Made by a program: the position numbers and the translations under genes | Origin: Providencia sp. PROV188 | Lineage (GTDB): Bacteria; Pseudomonadota; Gammaproteobacteria; Enterobacterales; Enterobacteriaceae | Reading direction: 5' to 3' | Assembly: GCF_027595165.1 (NCBI RefSeq) | Contig: NZ_CP097291.1 | Span: forward strand, 1,922,001-1,986,000 | Length of the DNA stretch: 64,000 bases | The notes under the pieces: model-generated | Told to the model about the DNA's origin: nothing | Databases searched by the model: none | Seen by the model: only the letters and a program-made list of their open reading frames with translations | Shown: positions 36,334 to 46,302 of the stretch, in pieces | Layout: the number at the start of each line of letters is the position of its first letter | How positions within the stretch are numbered: the first letter of the stretch is position 1

Positions 36334-37263
36334 TTAATTAGATTTCGATGATGAATCTAAATTAGCGGCTAACTCTTTAATCCACGCGGAAAAATCATTT
36401 CCTAGTGTATCGTGTTGCATACCATATTCAACAAAGGCTTTCATGTAACCTAATTTATTTCCGCAGTCATGACTTTTACCACATAAGTGGTATGCTTCAA
36501 CAGGTTCCTTATTTTCCATCATTAATGCGATAGCATCCGTTAATTGGATTTCATCGCCAGCACCCGGTGCTGTTTTCGCTAATGCATCCCAAATCTTTTC
36601 GGATAATACATAGCGCCCTACAATAGATAAATTGGATGGAGCTTCATCACGCTTCGGTTTCTCAACCATACGGGAAATCGGTTTACTATCGCCCGGATGT
36701 AAAGTCACACCGTTGCAATCCACAATTCCGTAGTTAGAAACATCGTCTTCTGGTACTGGCTCGACTAAAATTTGGCTAGCCCCAGTAGTTTCGTAGTGTT
36801 CTAACATCTCTTTGAGGTTAAATTTCGTTAAATCGGTGCTATAGCGATCTAAAATAACATCCGGAAGGATTACGGCAAAAGGCTCATCACCCACCAATGG
36901 TTTCGCACATAAAATAGCATGACCTAAACCTTTAGCAATGCCTTGGCGTGTTTGCATGATAGTCACATGACTTGGGCAAATGGATTTCACTTCATCCAAT
37001 AATTGGCGCTTAACTCGCGCTTCTAAGATGGCTTCAAGTTCAAAGCTGGTATCAAAGTGGTTTTCAATAGAATTTTTAGATGAATGTGTCACTAGCACAA
37101 TTTCATTAATTCCTGCAGCAATACACTCATTAACCACATATTGGATTAAAGGCTTATCAACAACTGGTAGCATCTCTTTAGGAATGGCTTTCGTCGCTGG
37201 AAGCATACGTGTTCCTAAACCTGCTACAGGGATTACCGCTTTACGCACCTTGCGTTTGATCAT
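36334..37263 (-). CDS. galU: UTP-glucose-1-phosphate uridylyltransferase
   Basis: GalU makes UDP-glucose, the precursor for LPS core, osmoregulated glucans, trehalose and galactose metabolism. The 309-residue protein carries the nucleotidyltransferase signature [19 protein letters not shown] (residues 16-34) and [10 protein letters not shown]. The active-site blocks [13 protein letters not shown] and [11 protein letters not shown] follow. GGAG lies 8 nt before the ATG. It is separated from the upstream rssB by 157 nt with a strong hairpin. Confidence 0.97.
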   Translation of the reverse strand: MIKRKVRKAVIPVAGLGTRMLPATKAIPKEMLPVVDKPLIQYVVNECIAAGINEIVLVTHSSKNSIENHFDTSFELEAILEARVKRQLLDEVKSICPSHVTIMQTRQGIAKGLGHAILCAKPLVGDEPFAVILPDVILDRYSTDLTKFNLKEMLEHYETTGASQILVEPVPEDDVSNYGIVDCNGVTLHPGDSKPISRMVEKPKRDEAPSNLSIVGRYVLSEKIWDALAKTAPGAGDEIQLTDAIALMMENKEPVEAYHLCGKSHDCGNKLGYMKAFVEYGMQHDTLGNDFSAWIKELAANLDSSSKSN

Positions 37264-37312
37264 CTCGAGAACTCCAAAAATTTAATAAGCACCGTTTATA
37301 TTTTCAATAAAC

Positions 37313-37345
37313 TATACTGGCGCGTTTTTAGTGCGCGCCAGTATA
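37313..37345 (-). other. Strong hairpin between rssB and galU
   Basis: TATACTGGCGCG pairs perfectly with CGCGCCAGTATA, a 12-bp stem with a nine-base loop. Following bases on the minus strand are only weakly T-rich. It may be the rssB terminator or may limit read-through into galU. Confidence 0.7.
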
Positions 37346-37420
37346 TCAGGATTCATTATTGAATAAATAGAGATGGGTTCGTTTAGGATAAATAGAACCT
37401 AGATCCATTAAATAAGTGCA

Positions 37421-38437
37421 TTATTTCTGAGCATAGAGATTAAACATTAACTTGATTTTTTGATTCGAATTATGAATAAGACACTTCCAACTCTCACCTT
37501 GAAAGTCTAATCGATTTGAATGGTATGTTTTTAGCGTACCTAGCGGGACATTTCGCGCGAGATGGTAATGATGCTGCTCCGTCGTAATATTGGCTTCCAG
37601 TCCTGCACTCGCCAAAATCACATTTTTAGATTTGGTATTAAAGTAACCAAGTAACAATGGAAACTGACCTGAAAAGCCAGAATCTTCCAGTAAGTGATTT
37701 ATTTGATTAATAATGTTATCAATTTGAGGTAATTTTTTATCTCGGTTGTTCACCGCACTTTTTAAGAGGTCATTAAACACAACACGAATTAAAAACGCCG
37801 CCATCACCCCTTCTTGTGGAGAGCGTTCTATATCAATGCAATAAAATCCGATTTGCTCCTCAGATATTGCCGCGATATCCAACAGCAACCCAAAACGATT
37901 CGCTTCATTTAATTGTCTATAGTTTATCTTATAGCCATTTATAACCTGCGCGACTGGAGGCTGTAATTGTTTCAAGATGGCTAACATATCCAACTTGTCA
38001 TTATTCAAAATGTTCGAAATATTCTGGATTTCATTTTCAATGAGTGTTTCAGAGTCATATTGCTCTGGATACAGTGCCGCATGAATCGTCACTTTCACTT
38101 CATCAAGATTTTTTATTGGCTTTAACAAAGCATCTTTCGCACCAAGACGAAACATTCTATCTAATTGCGTGAAGTCCGTAGTTGCTGAAATAACAATCAC
38201 AGGTACATTAATATTACGCTCCACCAGCTCCGCCATAAATGATTCACCATTCATGATGGGCATGTTGAGATCACAAAGAATGACATCGGGAATCACCTTT
38301 TGTTGCGTGATCAGCTCAAGTGCAAGCGCGCCGTTGTCAGCGATGTAGACTTCTGTTTCTAAACTTTCGAGGTATTCACGAAGAATAGTACAAAAAATTT
38401 TTTCATCTTCAACTATGAGTATTTTTCTATTTTTCAT
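37421..38437 (-). CDS. rssB: Regulator of RpoS, RssB (Hnr/SprE)
   Basis: RssB is the adaptor that delivers sigma-S to ClpXP during growth. The 338-residue protein has an N-terminal receiver domain (residues 5-120) with acidic pocket VEDE, phospho-acceptor Asp56 in VILCDLNMP, Thr/Ser in VIVISAT and Lys in LLKPI. The C-terminal part is a degenerate PP2C-like domain without an obvious output motif. E. coli has rssA before it; here ychJ is divergent and rssA is missing. Stress anti-adaptors would act on this protein. Confidence 0.94.
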   Translation of the reverse strand: MKNRKILIVEDEKIFCTILREYLESLETEVYIADNGALALELITQQKVIPDVILCDLNMPIMNGESFMAELVERNINVPVIVISATTDFTQLDRMFRLGAKDALLKPIKNLDEVKVTIHAALYPEQYDSETLIENEIQNISNILNNDKLDMLAILKQLQPPVAQVINGYKINYRQLNEANRFGLLLDIAAISEEQIGFYCIDIERSPQEGVMAAFLIRVVFNDLLKSAVNNRDKKLPQIDNIINQINHLLEDSGFSGQFPLLLGYFNTKSKNVILASAGLEANITTEQHHYHLARNVPLGTLKTYHSNRLDFQGESWKCLIHNSNQKIKLMFNLYAQK

Positions 38438-38554
38438 ATCATACCTACCACGACAACCCTGGTTTCATAAGTAATATATTCTGACGCCAATAGTCATATT
38501 ATAAAATCATTAACGACTATATTTTTTAAGTATAGTTATTTTATCGAGAAAAGA

Positions 38555-39034
38555 ATGAGCCAATCTTTAAAAAATAATTGTAGTTGCGGTCATCCTTTGC
38601 CGTTTGACCAATGCTGCTCTCCGCTGTTGCTTGGGCTGGTTATTGCTGAAACGCCAGAGCAATTAATGCGCTCACGATATAGCGCTTATGTCCATCACAA
38701 TGTAGATTACCTCATCAAAACATGGCACCCAGATTGCCAAGCACAAGAGTGGCGAGAAGCTATCTTAGATAGTTTTGAACAAACTGAATGGCTGGGACTG
38801 CGAGTCATTAGTTCTTCTCATGCTAAAAATCCTGACGAAGCTTATGTCGAATTTTCGGCTTGCTTTATTGATGAAAAAGCTGATCATAAACAGCTTATTC
38901 ACGAACGTTCCCGTTTTCTTCGCATTGATGCACAGTGGTATTACATTGACGGAATAACACCAAAAGTTGGGCGCAACGATGATTGCCCATGCGGCTCAGG
39001 AAAAAAATTTAAGAAGTGCTGCGATAGTTATTAA
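38555..39034 (+). CDS. ychJ: YchJ, SEC-C-motif protein
   Basis: This 159-residue UPF0225 protein has a Cys-rich SEC-C motif at each end ([13 protein letters not shown] near residue 9 and [13 protein letters not shown] near 145), each likely binding zinc. The middle is an NTF2-like domain ([21 protein letters not shown]). The role is unknown; SEC-C motifs occur in SecA, where they bind SecB. It is divergent from rssB and directly upstream of purU, matching E. coli. Confidence 0.94.
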   Translation: MSQSLKNNCSCGHPLPFDQCCSPLLLGLVIAETPEQLMRSRYSAYVHHNVDYLIKTWHPDCQAQEWREAILDSFEQTEWLGLRVISSSHAKNPDEAYVEFSACFIDEKADHKQLIHERSRFLRIDAQWYYIDGITPKVGRNDDCPCGSGKKFKKCCDSY

Positions 39035-39123
39035 TTCTCTGTTTATCAATTCGTATATTCATTGCATAAATTACGATTAGCCTAAATTATTAGGCTTTAG
39101 TCAGTTAAGGATTAGACAGTTCC

Positions 39124-39972
39124 ATGCAACACAAAAATGTACAGAAAAAAATTCTCAGAACCATTTGTCCTGATGCAAAAGGATTGATCGCTAAAATCAC
39201 CAATATTTGCTACAAACACCAGCTGAACATTATCCAAAATAATGAGTTTGTTGATCACCGTACTGGTCGTTTCTTCATGAGAACGGAACTGGAAGGGATT
39301 TTTAACGATGAAACCTTACTGGCAGATTTAGATGATGCATTACCAGAAGGCTCTAAGCGTGAATTAAACTCTGCAGGACGTCGCCGCATTGTTATTATGG
39401 TCACAAAAGAGGCGCACTGCCTTGGTGATCTTCTGATGAAGAGCGCTTACGATGGATTAGATGTCGATATTGCTGCCGTTATCGGCAACCACGACACCTT
39501 GAAAAACCTTGTAGAGCAGTTTGGTATTCCATTCCATCATATTAGCCATGAAGGTTTAACGCGCGAACAGCACGATGAGAAACTCACGGCTCAGATTGAT
39601 CAATATCAGCCTGACTATGTTGTCCTTGCTAAATATATGCGGGTGTTGACCCCTGCTTTTGTTCAGCACTACCCTAATCAAATTATTAATATTCACCACT
39701 CATTCTTACCGGCATTCATAGGCGCACGTCCTTATCACCAAGCTTATGAGCGTGGCGTTAAGATCATTGGAGCAACCGCTCACTTTGTGAATGATAATTT
39801 GGATGAAGGTCCAATCATCACGCAAAACGTTATCAATGTGGACCATACATTTACTGCGGATGATATGATGCGTGCAGGCCGCGACGTTGAAAAGAACGTA
39901 CTGAGCCATGCTTTATATTGGGTATTGGCACAGCGCGTCTTTGTTTATGGCAATCGAACCATTATTTTATAA
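39124..39972 (+). CDS. purU: Formyltetrahydrofolate deformylase
   Basis: PurU hydrolyses 10-formyl-THF to formate and THF, supplying formate to PurT and balancing one-carbon pools. Residues about 8-85 are an ACT domain (ILRTICPDAKGLIAKITNICY) that senses methionine/glycine. The remaining formyltransferase-like domain holds the active-site Asn, His and Asp in NIHHSFLPAFIGARPYHQA and the DEGPII block. The total of 282 residues is close to E. coli. It precedes tRNA-Tyr, as in E. coli. Confidence 0.97.
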   Translation: MQHKNVQKKILRTICPDAKGLIAKITNICYKHQLNIIQNNEFVDHRTGRFFMRTELEGIFNDETLLADLDDALPEGSKRELNSAGRRRIVIMVTKEAHCLGDLLMKSAYDGLDVDIAAVIGNHDTLKNLVEQFGIPFHHISHEGLTREQHDEKLTAQIDQYQPDYVVLAKYMRVLTPAFVQHYPNQIINIHHSFLPAFIGARPYHQAYERGVKIIGATAHFVNDNLDEGPIITQNVINVDHTFTADDMMRAGRDVEKNVLSHALYWVLAQRVFVYGNRTIIL

Positions 39973-40066
39973 CAGAGCGTATCGGTTATTAATTGTAGTA
40001 ATTTGTTGATTTATCACGCATTGAGATTAAAAAATCAGCATTCAGACATTTTTTTTCAATTAATAC

Positions 40067-40094
40067 TTTACAGGGGCGCGTCATTTGATATGAT
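40067..40094 (+). promoter_or_regulatory. tRNA-Tyr promoter
   Basis: TTTACA (40067-40072) and TATGAT (40089-40094) are 16 bp apart, followed by a GC-rich discriminator (GCCGCCCGC). That combination is typical of stringently controlled stable-RNA promoters. Confidence 0.8.
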
Positions 40095-40131
40095 GCCGCC
40101 CGCTGTGAACGATTACAGCAATTCAAAATCT

Positions 40132-40216
<85 letters not shown>

Positions 40217-40217
40217 T

Positions 40218-41093
40218 CTAAGCAACGTCTTTTCCAAGTTTGTCAACTACCCCAATAAATCGATTTAATACACTTGAATGTGATTTTGATTTATAAATGT
40301 AACAGTTACTTTTATCCAAAAGTCCATTTAATGAAACATAGATCAGCGATCTATCGATCAGCTCATCCTCAGGATAATAGTCAATAATCCCGATAAAATC
40401 ACCGTCTTGAATGAAACTCTGACAACACCCAATATTATCCATCTGTCGTATGCTGGATTTATTCTCTGCGGTTTCAACTTTAGCCAGCAAGTCACTCATC
40501 AGTGAGCTTTTATAAAATGAGGGATCGCATAGCCAAGTACTTTGTTGTAGTAAGACGACAACATCATGATTAAATTTCTCGTATAACTCTTTTCTGCAAT
40601 AAATACCTAAAGGCGCATTCTCTATTTTTTTTTGTAATGAAAACCTTTCACTGATGACTAATTCAGAACTTAAAATTAAAGTATTTCCATCATAATCGAC
40701 AATTTCATCTACCTCATCATAGTTAAATCTTAATATATTAACCTGTACATTATTCTTATGTGCTGCTTGATATAAATTAATTAGATGATTTTCTTTCCCC
40801 CAGTCATAATAAATATTAGCTTCATTAACAATATAACCAGAAAAATGTTTTTTCGTTATTTCTTTCTCCTGCAAGTAGAGATCTCTAAGATCGTTATAAA
40901 GTTCTTGGCCATCCTTAGTTAATGTCATTCCAAATTTTTCTCGTTTAAAAAGCCGTTTACCCAAACTCGTTTCAAAGTCTTTTATGGATTTTGCGATGGG
41001 GGGTGTCGTGCGATTCATCACCCTTGCAGCCTTGCTTAGCGAGCCATTCTCAACAACTGCCATAAACGCCTCTAATTTTCTTGAAAAGAACAT
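40218..41093 (-). CDS. LysR-family transcriptional regulator
   Basis: The 291-residue protein has a winged helix-turn-helix at residues 4-62, with LSKAARVMNRTTPPIAKSIK and LGKRLFKRE typical of LysR. The effector domain (about residues 90-285) is divergent and no inducer can be guessed. The gene is AT-richer than its neighbours, with many ATA and AAA codons. Its stop lies one base beyond tRNA-Tyr, and 455 bp of very AT-rich DNA precede it. Both signs suggest acquired DNA at a tRNA end, but no integrase is present. No divergent target gene is apparent; xthA, 455 bp away, is not a usual target. Confidence 0.87.
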   Translation of the reverse strand: MFFSRKLEAFMAVVENGSLSKAARVMNRTTPPIAKSIKDFETSLGKRLFKREKFGMTLTKDGQELYNDLRDLYLQEKEITKKHFSGYIVNEANIYYDWGKENHLINLYQAAHKNNVQVNILRFNYDEVDEIVDYDGNTLILSSELVISERFSLQKKIENAPLGIYCRKELYEKFNHDVVVLLQQSTWLCDPSFYKSSLMSDLLAKVETAENKSSIRQMDNIGCCQSFIQDGDFIGIIDYYPEDELIDRSLIYVSLNGLLDKSNCYIYKSKSHSSVLNRFIGVVDKLGKDVA

Positions 41094-41548
41094 ATCTATG
41101 ACCCCATTCTATTTATTGAAATGTAAACCAACATGATTATTTTAAATAACAGCATGTTGATTAACTCATAATCTTCCGCATCAAATAAAAATTTAAATAA
41201 ATTTTTTGATTTGATGATTAACAATATTTCATAAAAGTATTTTTATAATTTCCAACATAGCAAAGCAATATATTATATTGTTTCATTTGATTATTTTTTA
41301 TTGCCCCACCATTAAATCACATTAAAATATAAATAACCAACTGACTTTAAATGAACTTTTCAGTAGTTGATTATAAAACTAACAAACATTTTTTAATTAA
41401 CAGCTATAGATATATTATTATTAAAAATTAAAGTTCCCTAATAAATTATCCGCAATTATATAAACAAAAAATATTTAATAGTTACACTATTGTTAGCATC
41501 TGATAGAATCCCCTCAGTCATATTCAAAGCAATGGGTGATAAGTAACC
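41094..41548. other. AT-rich spacer between the LysR gene and xthA
   Basis: This is among the most AT-rich stretches in the window and should hold the two divergent promoters. I see no ORF, tRNA or clear operator. It is a plausible H-NS target. Confidence 0.5.
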
Positions 41549-42361
41549 ATGAAATTTATTTCGTTCAACATTAATGGCCTAAGAGCACGTCCTCATCAAC
41601 TGGAAGCGATTATTGAGAAGCACCAACCTGAAGTCATTGGGCTACAAGAAACAAAAGTCCACGATGATATGTTCCCTTATGAGGAAGTCAGTAAATTAGG
41701 CTACCATGTTTATTTTCACGGTCAAAAAGCCCACTATGGCGTAGCATTACTCCTGAAAAATGAACCACTAGCCGTTAGAAAAGGCTTTCCAACTGATGAT
41801 GATGAAGCTCAGCGCCGCATCATCATGGCTGATATTCAAACCAGCGAAGGGATTCTGACAGTCGTCAATGGTTACTTCCCTCAAGGAGAAAGCCGTGACC
41901 ACCCAACCAAATTCCCAGCAAAAGAAAAATTCTATCGTGATCTGCAAGATTACGTAACATCAACGCAAACCACGGATTCCCAATTGCTGATTATGGGTGA
42001 CATGAACATCAGCCATACCGATTTAGACATCGGTATTGGTGAAGTTAACCGTAAGCGTTGGTTGAAAACCGGAAAATGCTCATTCTTACCTGAAGAACGT
42101 GAATGGCTAGATAAACTACTGAGCTGGGGGCTTGTTGATACTTACCGTGAGCAGCATCCAGATACCACCGATTGCTATTCATGGTTTGATTACCGCTCCA
42201 AAGGCTTTGACGATAATCGCGGTCTGCGCATTGACCTTCTGCTGGCCTCTAAGAAACTCGCCAGCCGTTGTAGCGCAACGGGTATTGATTACGACATCCG
42301 TGGTATGGAAAAACCGTCTGACCACGCACCTGTTTGGGCTGAGTTCGACCTGACGAAGTAA
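41549..42361 (+). CDS. xthA: Exodeoxyribonuclease III
   Basis: XthA is the main AP endonuclease and a 3'-5' exonuclease in base-excision repair. The 270-residue protein has the EEP-family motifs: [10 protein letters not shown] with Asn7, LQETKV with Glu34, [14 protein letters not shown] with Asp and Asn, and the C-terminal [10 protein letters not shown] with the catalytic His. It has its own promoter and ends in a hairpin before the convergent topB. Confidence 0.97.
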   Translation: MKFISFNINGLRARPHQLEAIIEKHQPEVIGLQETKVHDDMFPYEEVSKLGYHVYFHGQKAHYGVALLLKNEPLAVRKGFPTDDDEAQRRIIMADIQTSEGILTVVNGYFPQGESRDHPTKFPAKEKFYRDLQDYVTSTQTTDSQLLIMGDMNISHTDLDIGIGEVNRKRWLKTGKCSFLPEEREWLDKLLSWGLVDTYREQHPDTTDCYSWFDYRSKGFDDNRGLRIDLLLASKKLASRCSATGIDYDIRGMEKPSDHAPVWAEFDLTK

Positions 42362-42377
42362 TCCTGAGTCTCTCTTT

Positions 42378-42401
42378 ATAGGGCATAATCATATGCCCTA
42401 T
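42378..42401. terminator. Hairpin between xthA and topB
   Basis: ATAGGGCATA and TATGCCCTAT form a perfect 10-bp stem over ATCA, 17 nt after xthA. The T-tract after it is short (GCTTTCCCC). Confidence 0.7.
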
Positions 42402-42470
42402 GCTTTCCCCTAGATATCCTTCCTACCCAAATTACTGCTTAGCGCGCTCAAGTTTAGAAATCCACTGCAC

Positions 42471-44411
42471 CTATTCTGACGGTGATGATTTTTTCCCTTT
42501 ACTCGCACTCGCTTTTTTCATGCCCTTCTTTGCCCCTTTATTATTGGCAACAGGTGGCAATTCACGAAATGCGCGCAAGTTTGTGTATTGACGAGCTTGC
42601 TGAATTAAGTTGATTAACGTCTGGCTCAACGGCTGCATAAAATCATCGTAACGCGTCTGTTTTTCGCTGATCTGCGTTAACCTTGACTCCCAGTGAGCCG
42701 TCATATCGGGCAAGGTCGCCATATCGGGTAAAACGTGGATCAGCGCTCGCCCAGCGGGGGAGGCGTGAATATAGCGCCCTTTTTTAAACAGAAATTGACG
42801 CTTAAACAGTAAATCAATAATCCCCGCTCGCGTCGCTTCAGTCCCTAAACCATCCGTTTCACGCAATACTTTTTTTAATGCTTTATCCTGCACAAAACGG
42901 GCGATCCCCGTCATCGCAGACAGCAGCGTTGCATCGGTGAATGGGCGAGGTGGCTGAGTTTGCCGTTCGACCACTTCCCCTTTTTCACATAAAAGCTCAT
43001 CGCCTTTTTTCACGATAGGCAATGGCATGCCGTCGTTTTCCGCGTCACGCTCTTTCCCGCCTAACACGACTCGCCATCCTGCTTCCGCAAGAAAACGCGC
43101 TTTGGCATTAAACTTGCCGTTTTCAATGTCTAAATCGATAGTGCATTTGCGGTAAACCGCATCCGCCATAAATTGAATAATGTACTGACGAGCAATCAAC
43201 TGGTAAACATTGCTTTCATTTTCAGTTAAACGCACGGAGGCTGTTTTAGCGGTCGGAATGATGGCATGGTGAGCATCCACTTTTTTATCATCCCAACACC
43301 GATTTTTCTTATCCAGTTCGGGTAATTCAAATTCAGTTAATGCGGGTTGGTGTACTGCAATCGCATTTAATACCGCATGACGCCCGGCAAAATGCTCGTC
43401 CGGCAAATACCGGCTATCCGAACGCGGATAAGTGATAAGCTTATGGGTTTCATACAGTTTCTGGCAAATATCCAGCACTTCTTGGGCACTTAAACCATAT
43501 TTTTTGGCGGCTTCAATCTGCAAAGCGGATAACGAGAATGGCAGTGGTGCAATCTCAGTTTCCTGCTTATCTTGGTATTGCGTGACAATCGCCGGTTTGC
43601 CTTCGATGCGAGAAAGTACATGTTCCGCCAATGGACGATGAATTAAACGCCCTTCTTCATCTTGAAAATCAATGCAAGATTCACTTGGCTGCCAAATTGC
43701 CACAAAGCGCTCATCCTTTGGTGTGACAATATGCGCTTTAACTTCAAAAAAGTCTTTTGGTACAAAGTGTTCTATCTCTTCGTCGCGCCTAACTACCAAC
43801 CCCAATACGGGAGTTTGTACGCGCCCAACAGAGAGAACCCCTTGGTAACCGCCCCGCTGCCCTAATAAGGTATAGGCGCGGGTCATGTTGATTCCATATA
43901 GCCAATCTGCACGAGCGCGGGCTAATGCAGAAACACATAACGGAATAAATTCACGGTTTTCACGTAAACGATCAATCGCTCGCTCAACAGCTTGAGGGTT
44001 CAAGTCGTTAATTAAACAGCGCTTCACGCTTTTACGTTTTTCGGGATCAAGCTTGAAGTAATCCAGCACCTCATCCACCAGAAGTTGCCCCTCTCTATCG
44101 GGGTCTCCTGCGTGGACAACGACGCTGGCTTGTTTAAGGAGCGTGTCGATAGTGTTTAATTGTTTGGTTACTGCGGAACGGGGCTTCAATTGCCATTTCT
44201 CAGGAATGATTGGTAAATCTTGCAAGTTCCAACGGGCATAACGCGGATCATAAGCATCCGGTTCAGCCTGTTCTAAAAGATGCCCAATGCACCACGTGAC
44301 CATCTGGTCATCGCCACATTGAATAAAACCATCCCCTTTACGGTGAGGTTTTGGCAGTACATCCGCAATGGCCCGTGCAAGACTAGGCTTTTCCGCAATA
44401 AACAAACGCAT
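42471..44411 (-). CDS. topB: DNA topoisomerase III
   Basis: TopB is a type IA topoisomerase that decatenates replicated chromosomes. The 646-residue protein starts [20 protein letters not shown] with the TOPRIM domain, including [17 protein letters not shown] near residue 100. The active-site Tyr is in [13 protein letters not shown] near residue 328. The C-terminal tail is Lys/Ala-rich ([16 protein letters not shown]) and lacks zinc ribbons, as in the E. coli enzyme. Its ATG is three bases after the selD stop, so it is the last gene of ydjA-selD-topB. Confidence 0.97.
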   Translation of the reverse strand: MRLFIAEKPSLARAIADVLPKPHRKGDGFIQCGDDQMVTWCIGHLLEQAEPDAYDPRYARWNLQDLPIIPEKWQLKPRSAVTKQLNTIDTLLKQASVVVHAGDPDREGQLLVDEVLDYFKLDPEKRKSVKRCLINDLNPQAVERAIDRLRENREFIPLCVSALARARADWLYGINMTRAYTLLGQRGGYQGVLSVGRVQTPVLGLVVRRDEEIEHFVPKDFFEVKAHIVTPKDERFVAIWQPSESCIDFQDEEGRLIHRPLAEHVLSRIEGKPAIVTQYQDKQETEIAPLPFSLSALQIEAAKKYGLSAQEVLDICQKLYETHKLITYPRSDSRYLPDEHFAGRHAVLNAIAVHQPALTEFELPELDKKNRCWDDKKVDAHHAIIPTAKTASVRLTENESNVYQLIARQYIIQFMADAVYRKCTIDLDIENGKFNAKARFLAEAGWRVVLGGKERDAENDGMPLPIVKKGDELLCEKGEVVERQTQPPRPFTDATLLSAMTGIARFVQDKALKKVLRETDGLGTEATRAGIIDLLFKRQFLFKKGRYIHASPAGRALIHVLPDMATLPDMTAHWESRLTQISEKQTRYDDFMQPLSQTLINLIQQARQYTNLRAFRELPPVANNKGAKKGMKKASASKGKKSSPSE

Positions 44412-44414
44412 AGA

Positions 44415-45458
44415 TTAATCGATCACTTCAATTAAAGGCACACCGCTTTGTGCAGGTAATAAGGTACCGACAGACTGTAACAAAACACCTTGCTGCTGTG
44501 CAATCTCTTTAATTTTAGCCACTTCCGATGGTTTAATCGCGATTAGAAGCCCGCCTGACGTTTGTGGATCACACAACAATTTGCGTTGTAGGTCGCTCAT
44601 TGGTCCAATTAAGTGACCGTAGCTATCAAAGTTGCGTTGAGTTCCACCCGGTACGCAGCCTGCTTCAATATATTTTTCCACACCAGCAAGTTTTGGTACT
44701 TTACTAAAGGCAATCTGAGCACGAACACCAGAACCTTCGCAGATCTCACTTAAATGTCCCAGGAGACCAAAGCCCGTTACGTCCGTCATTGCCGTTACAC
44801 CTTCTAGAGGAGCGACAACCGCGCCGAACTTATTCATTTGGCACATAGTTTCAGCAGCAAGGTGCGCATGTTCTGCTGCTAACACGCCTTTTTTCTCAGC
44901 CGTGGTCAGCACACCAATACCCAGCGGTTTGGTTAGGAACAGTTCGCAATCTGCGCTCGCTGCACTGTTTTTCTTCACGTAATCTGTGTTTACGACCCCT
45001 GTCACCGCTAAACCAAAGATAGGCTCTGGTGAATCAATGGAGTGGCCGCCTGCCAGTGAAATTCCGGCATCCGCACAAGCAGCACGCCCACCTTCAATCA
45101 CTTCGCGAGCCACTTCTGGTGGTAATTTTGCAATCGGCCAGCCTAGGATCGCAATTGCCATAATCGGCTTACCGCCCATCGCAAAAATATCGCTGATGGC
45201 GTTCGTTGCAGCAATACGCCCGAATTCAAATGGGTTATCCACGATAGGCATAAAGAAGTCAGTGGTACTGATAATGCCGATACCATTGCCTAAATCATAA
45301 ACTGCGGCATCATCTTTGGTTTCATTTCCCACTAATAAATGAGGATCATGAAATTTAGCTTGTTCTGTATGTAAAATTTGCTCTAATACTTTTGGTGCGA
45401 TTTTGCATCCGCAGCCAGCACCATGGCTATATTGGGTCAATCTAATTTTTTCTGTCAT
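44415..45458 (-). CDS. selD: Selenophosphate synthase
   Basis: SelD makes selenophosphate from selenide and ATP for selenocysteine and selenouridine synthesis. The 347-residue protein has the glycine-rich N-terminus [10 protein letters not shown] with catalytic Cys16 (Cys, not selenocysteine) and Lys19. The ATP/metal-site blocks [27 protein letters not shown] and [16 protein letters not shown] follow. It lies 30 nt downstream of ydjA. Its presence implies selenoprotein use, perhaps formate dehydrogenase, elsewhere in the genome. Confidence 0.97.
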   Translation of the reverse strand: MTEKIRLTQYSHGAGCGCKIAPKVLEQILHTEQAKFHDPHLLVGNETKDDAAVYDLGNGIGIISTTDFFMPIVDNPFEFGRIAATNAISDIFAMGGKPIMAIAILGWPIAKLPPEVAREVIEGGRAACADAGISLAGGHSIDSPEPIFGLAVTGVVNTDYVKKNSAASADCELFLTKPLGIGVLTTAEKKGVLAAEHAHLAAETMCQMNKFGAVVAPLEGVTAMTDVTGFGLLGHLSEICEGSGVRAQIAFSKVPKLAGVEKYIEAGCVPGGTQRNFDSYGHLIGPMSDLQRKLLCDPQTSGGLLIAIKPSEVAKIKEIAQQQGVLLQSVGTLLPAQSGVPLIEVID

Positions 45459-45488
45459 TATCTGTCTCTTTAGAAATGCTCTTTCTAT

Positions 45489-46040
45489 TTAGAAATAGGA
45501 CACAAAACCTGTCATATCAGGTTGTTGAGCTTTTGCAGGCGCTTTTAATTCTGGTGTACCTAAATAAAGGAAACCGACGATATGGTCATTTTCTTCACAA
45601 CCTAAACCTTCACGTACAATAGCGTCTTCCGTCCATGAACCTGAACGCCAAATACCGCCAAAACCTTGTGCTAAAGCGGCCATTTGCATAGCTTGTACGG
45701 TGCAGCTTGCAGCAACAATTTGTTCCCACTGTGGCACTTTAGGATGATCTTTCACTTTCGCAATCACAGTAATGATGAGTGGCGCACGAAATGGTGCATT
45801 ACGCGCTTTTTCTTCAACTTCCGCGCCTAACTTGCCTTCTACCGCTGCTTTTTCAAGCAGTTGGCTGAAGCGAGCGATACCATCTCCTTGCATGACAACA
45901 AAGTGCCATGGCTTTAATGCTCCGTGGTCTGGCGCTCTCATTCCTGCGGTAAGAATGTTATCGAGTTGTTCGCCTTGTGGCGCTGGAGTGGTTAAGCGTG
46001 AAGCTGAACGACGGTTCAACAAAAGGGTTAATGCATCCAT
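45489..46040 (-). CDS. ydjA: Nitroreductase-family protein YdjA
   Basis: This 183-residue FMN flavoprotein belongs to the minimal nitroreductase group. The N-terminal [10 protein letters not shown] binds FMN phosphate, [17 protein letters not shown] continues the site, and GFGGIWRSG gives the C-terminal FMN contact. The natural substrate is unknown. It leads the ydjA-selD-topB operon, as in E. coli. Confidence 0.94.
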   Translation of the reverse strand: MDALTLLLNRRSASRLTTPAPQGEQLDNILTAGMRAPDHGALKPWHFVVMQGDGIARFSQLLEKAAVEGKLGAEVEEKARNAPFRAPLIITVIAKVKDHPKVPQWEQIVAASCTVQAMQMAALAQGFGGIWRSGSWTEDAIVREGLGCEENDHIVGFLYLGTPELKAPAKAQQPDMTGFVSYF

Positions 46041-46302
46041 ATTGATCTCCGATTAAGAGTAAGCTGATGTAGTGCTCAGCAAAATAGAAATACCATCAGG
46101 CTATTGTACAACGCCCACAATGGTTTTGTTATGAATAATCCTGTATTACATTATTTGGTATCTGTCATCGTTTGATACTGTATAGGATTAAATCTATTGA
46201 TTAATCTATCTATTAATCATCTGTCAAATAGATGATATTCTAAATCATTCGCGCGTCATCTTATGCCGCCATCTTGATTGATATCCTCACACTGGAGAAA
46301 AA

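Noticed and set aside
44415..45458. Possible selenocysteine codon in selD
   Set aside because: The active-site codon reads as Cys (GAGCGCK); there is no in-frame TGA.
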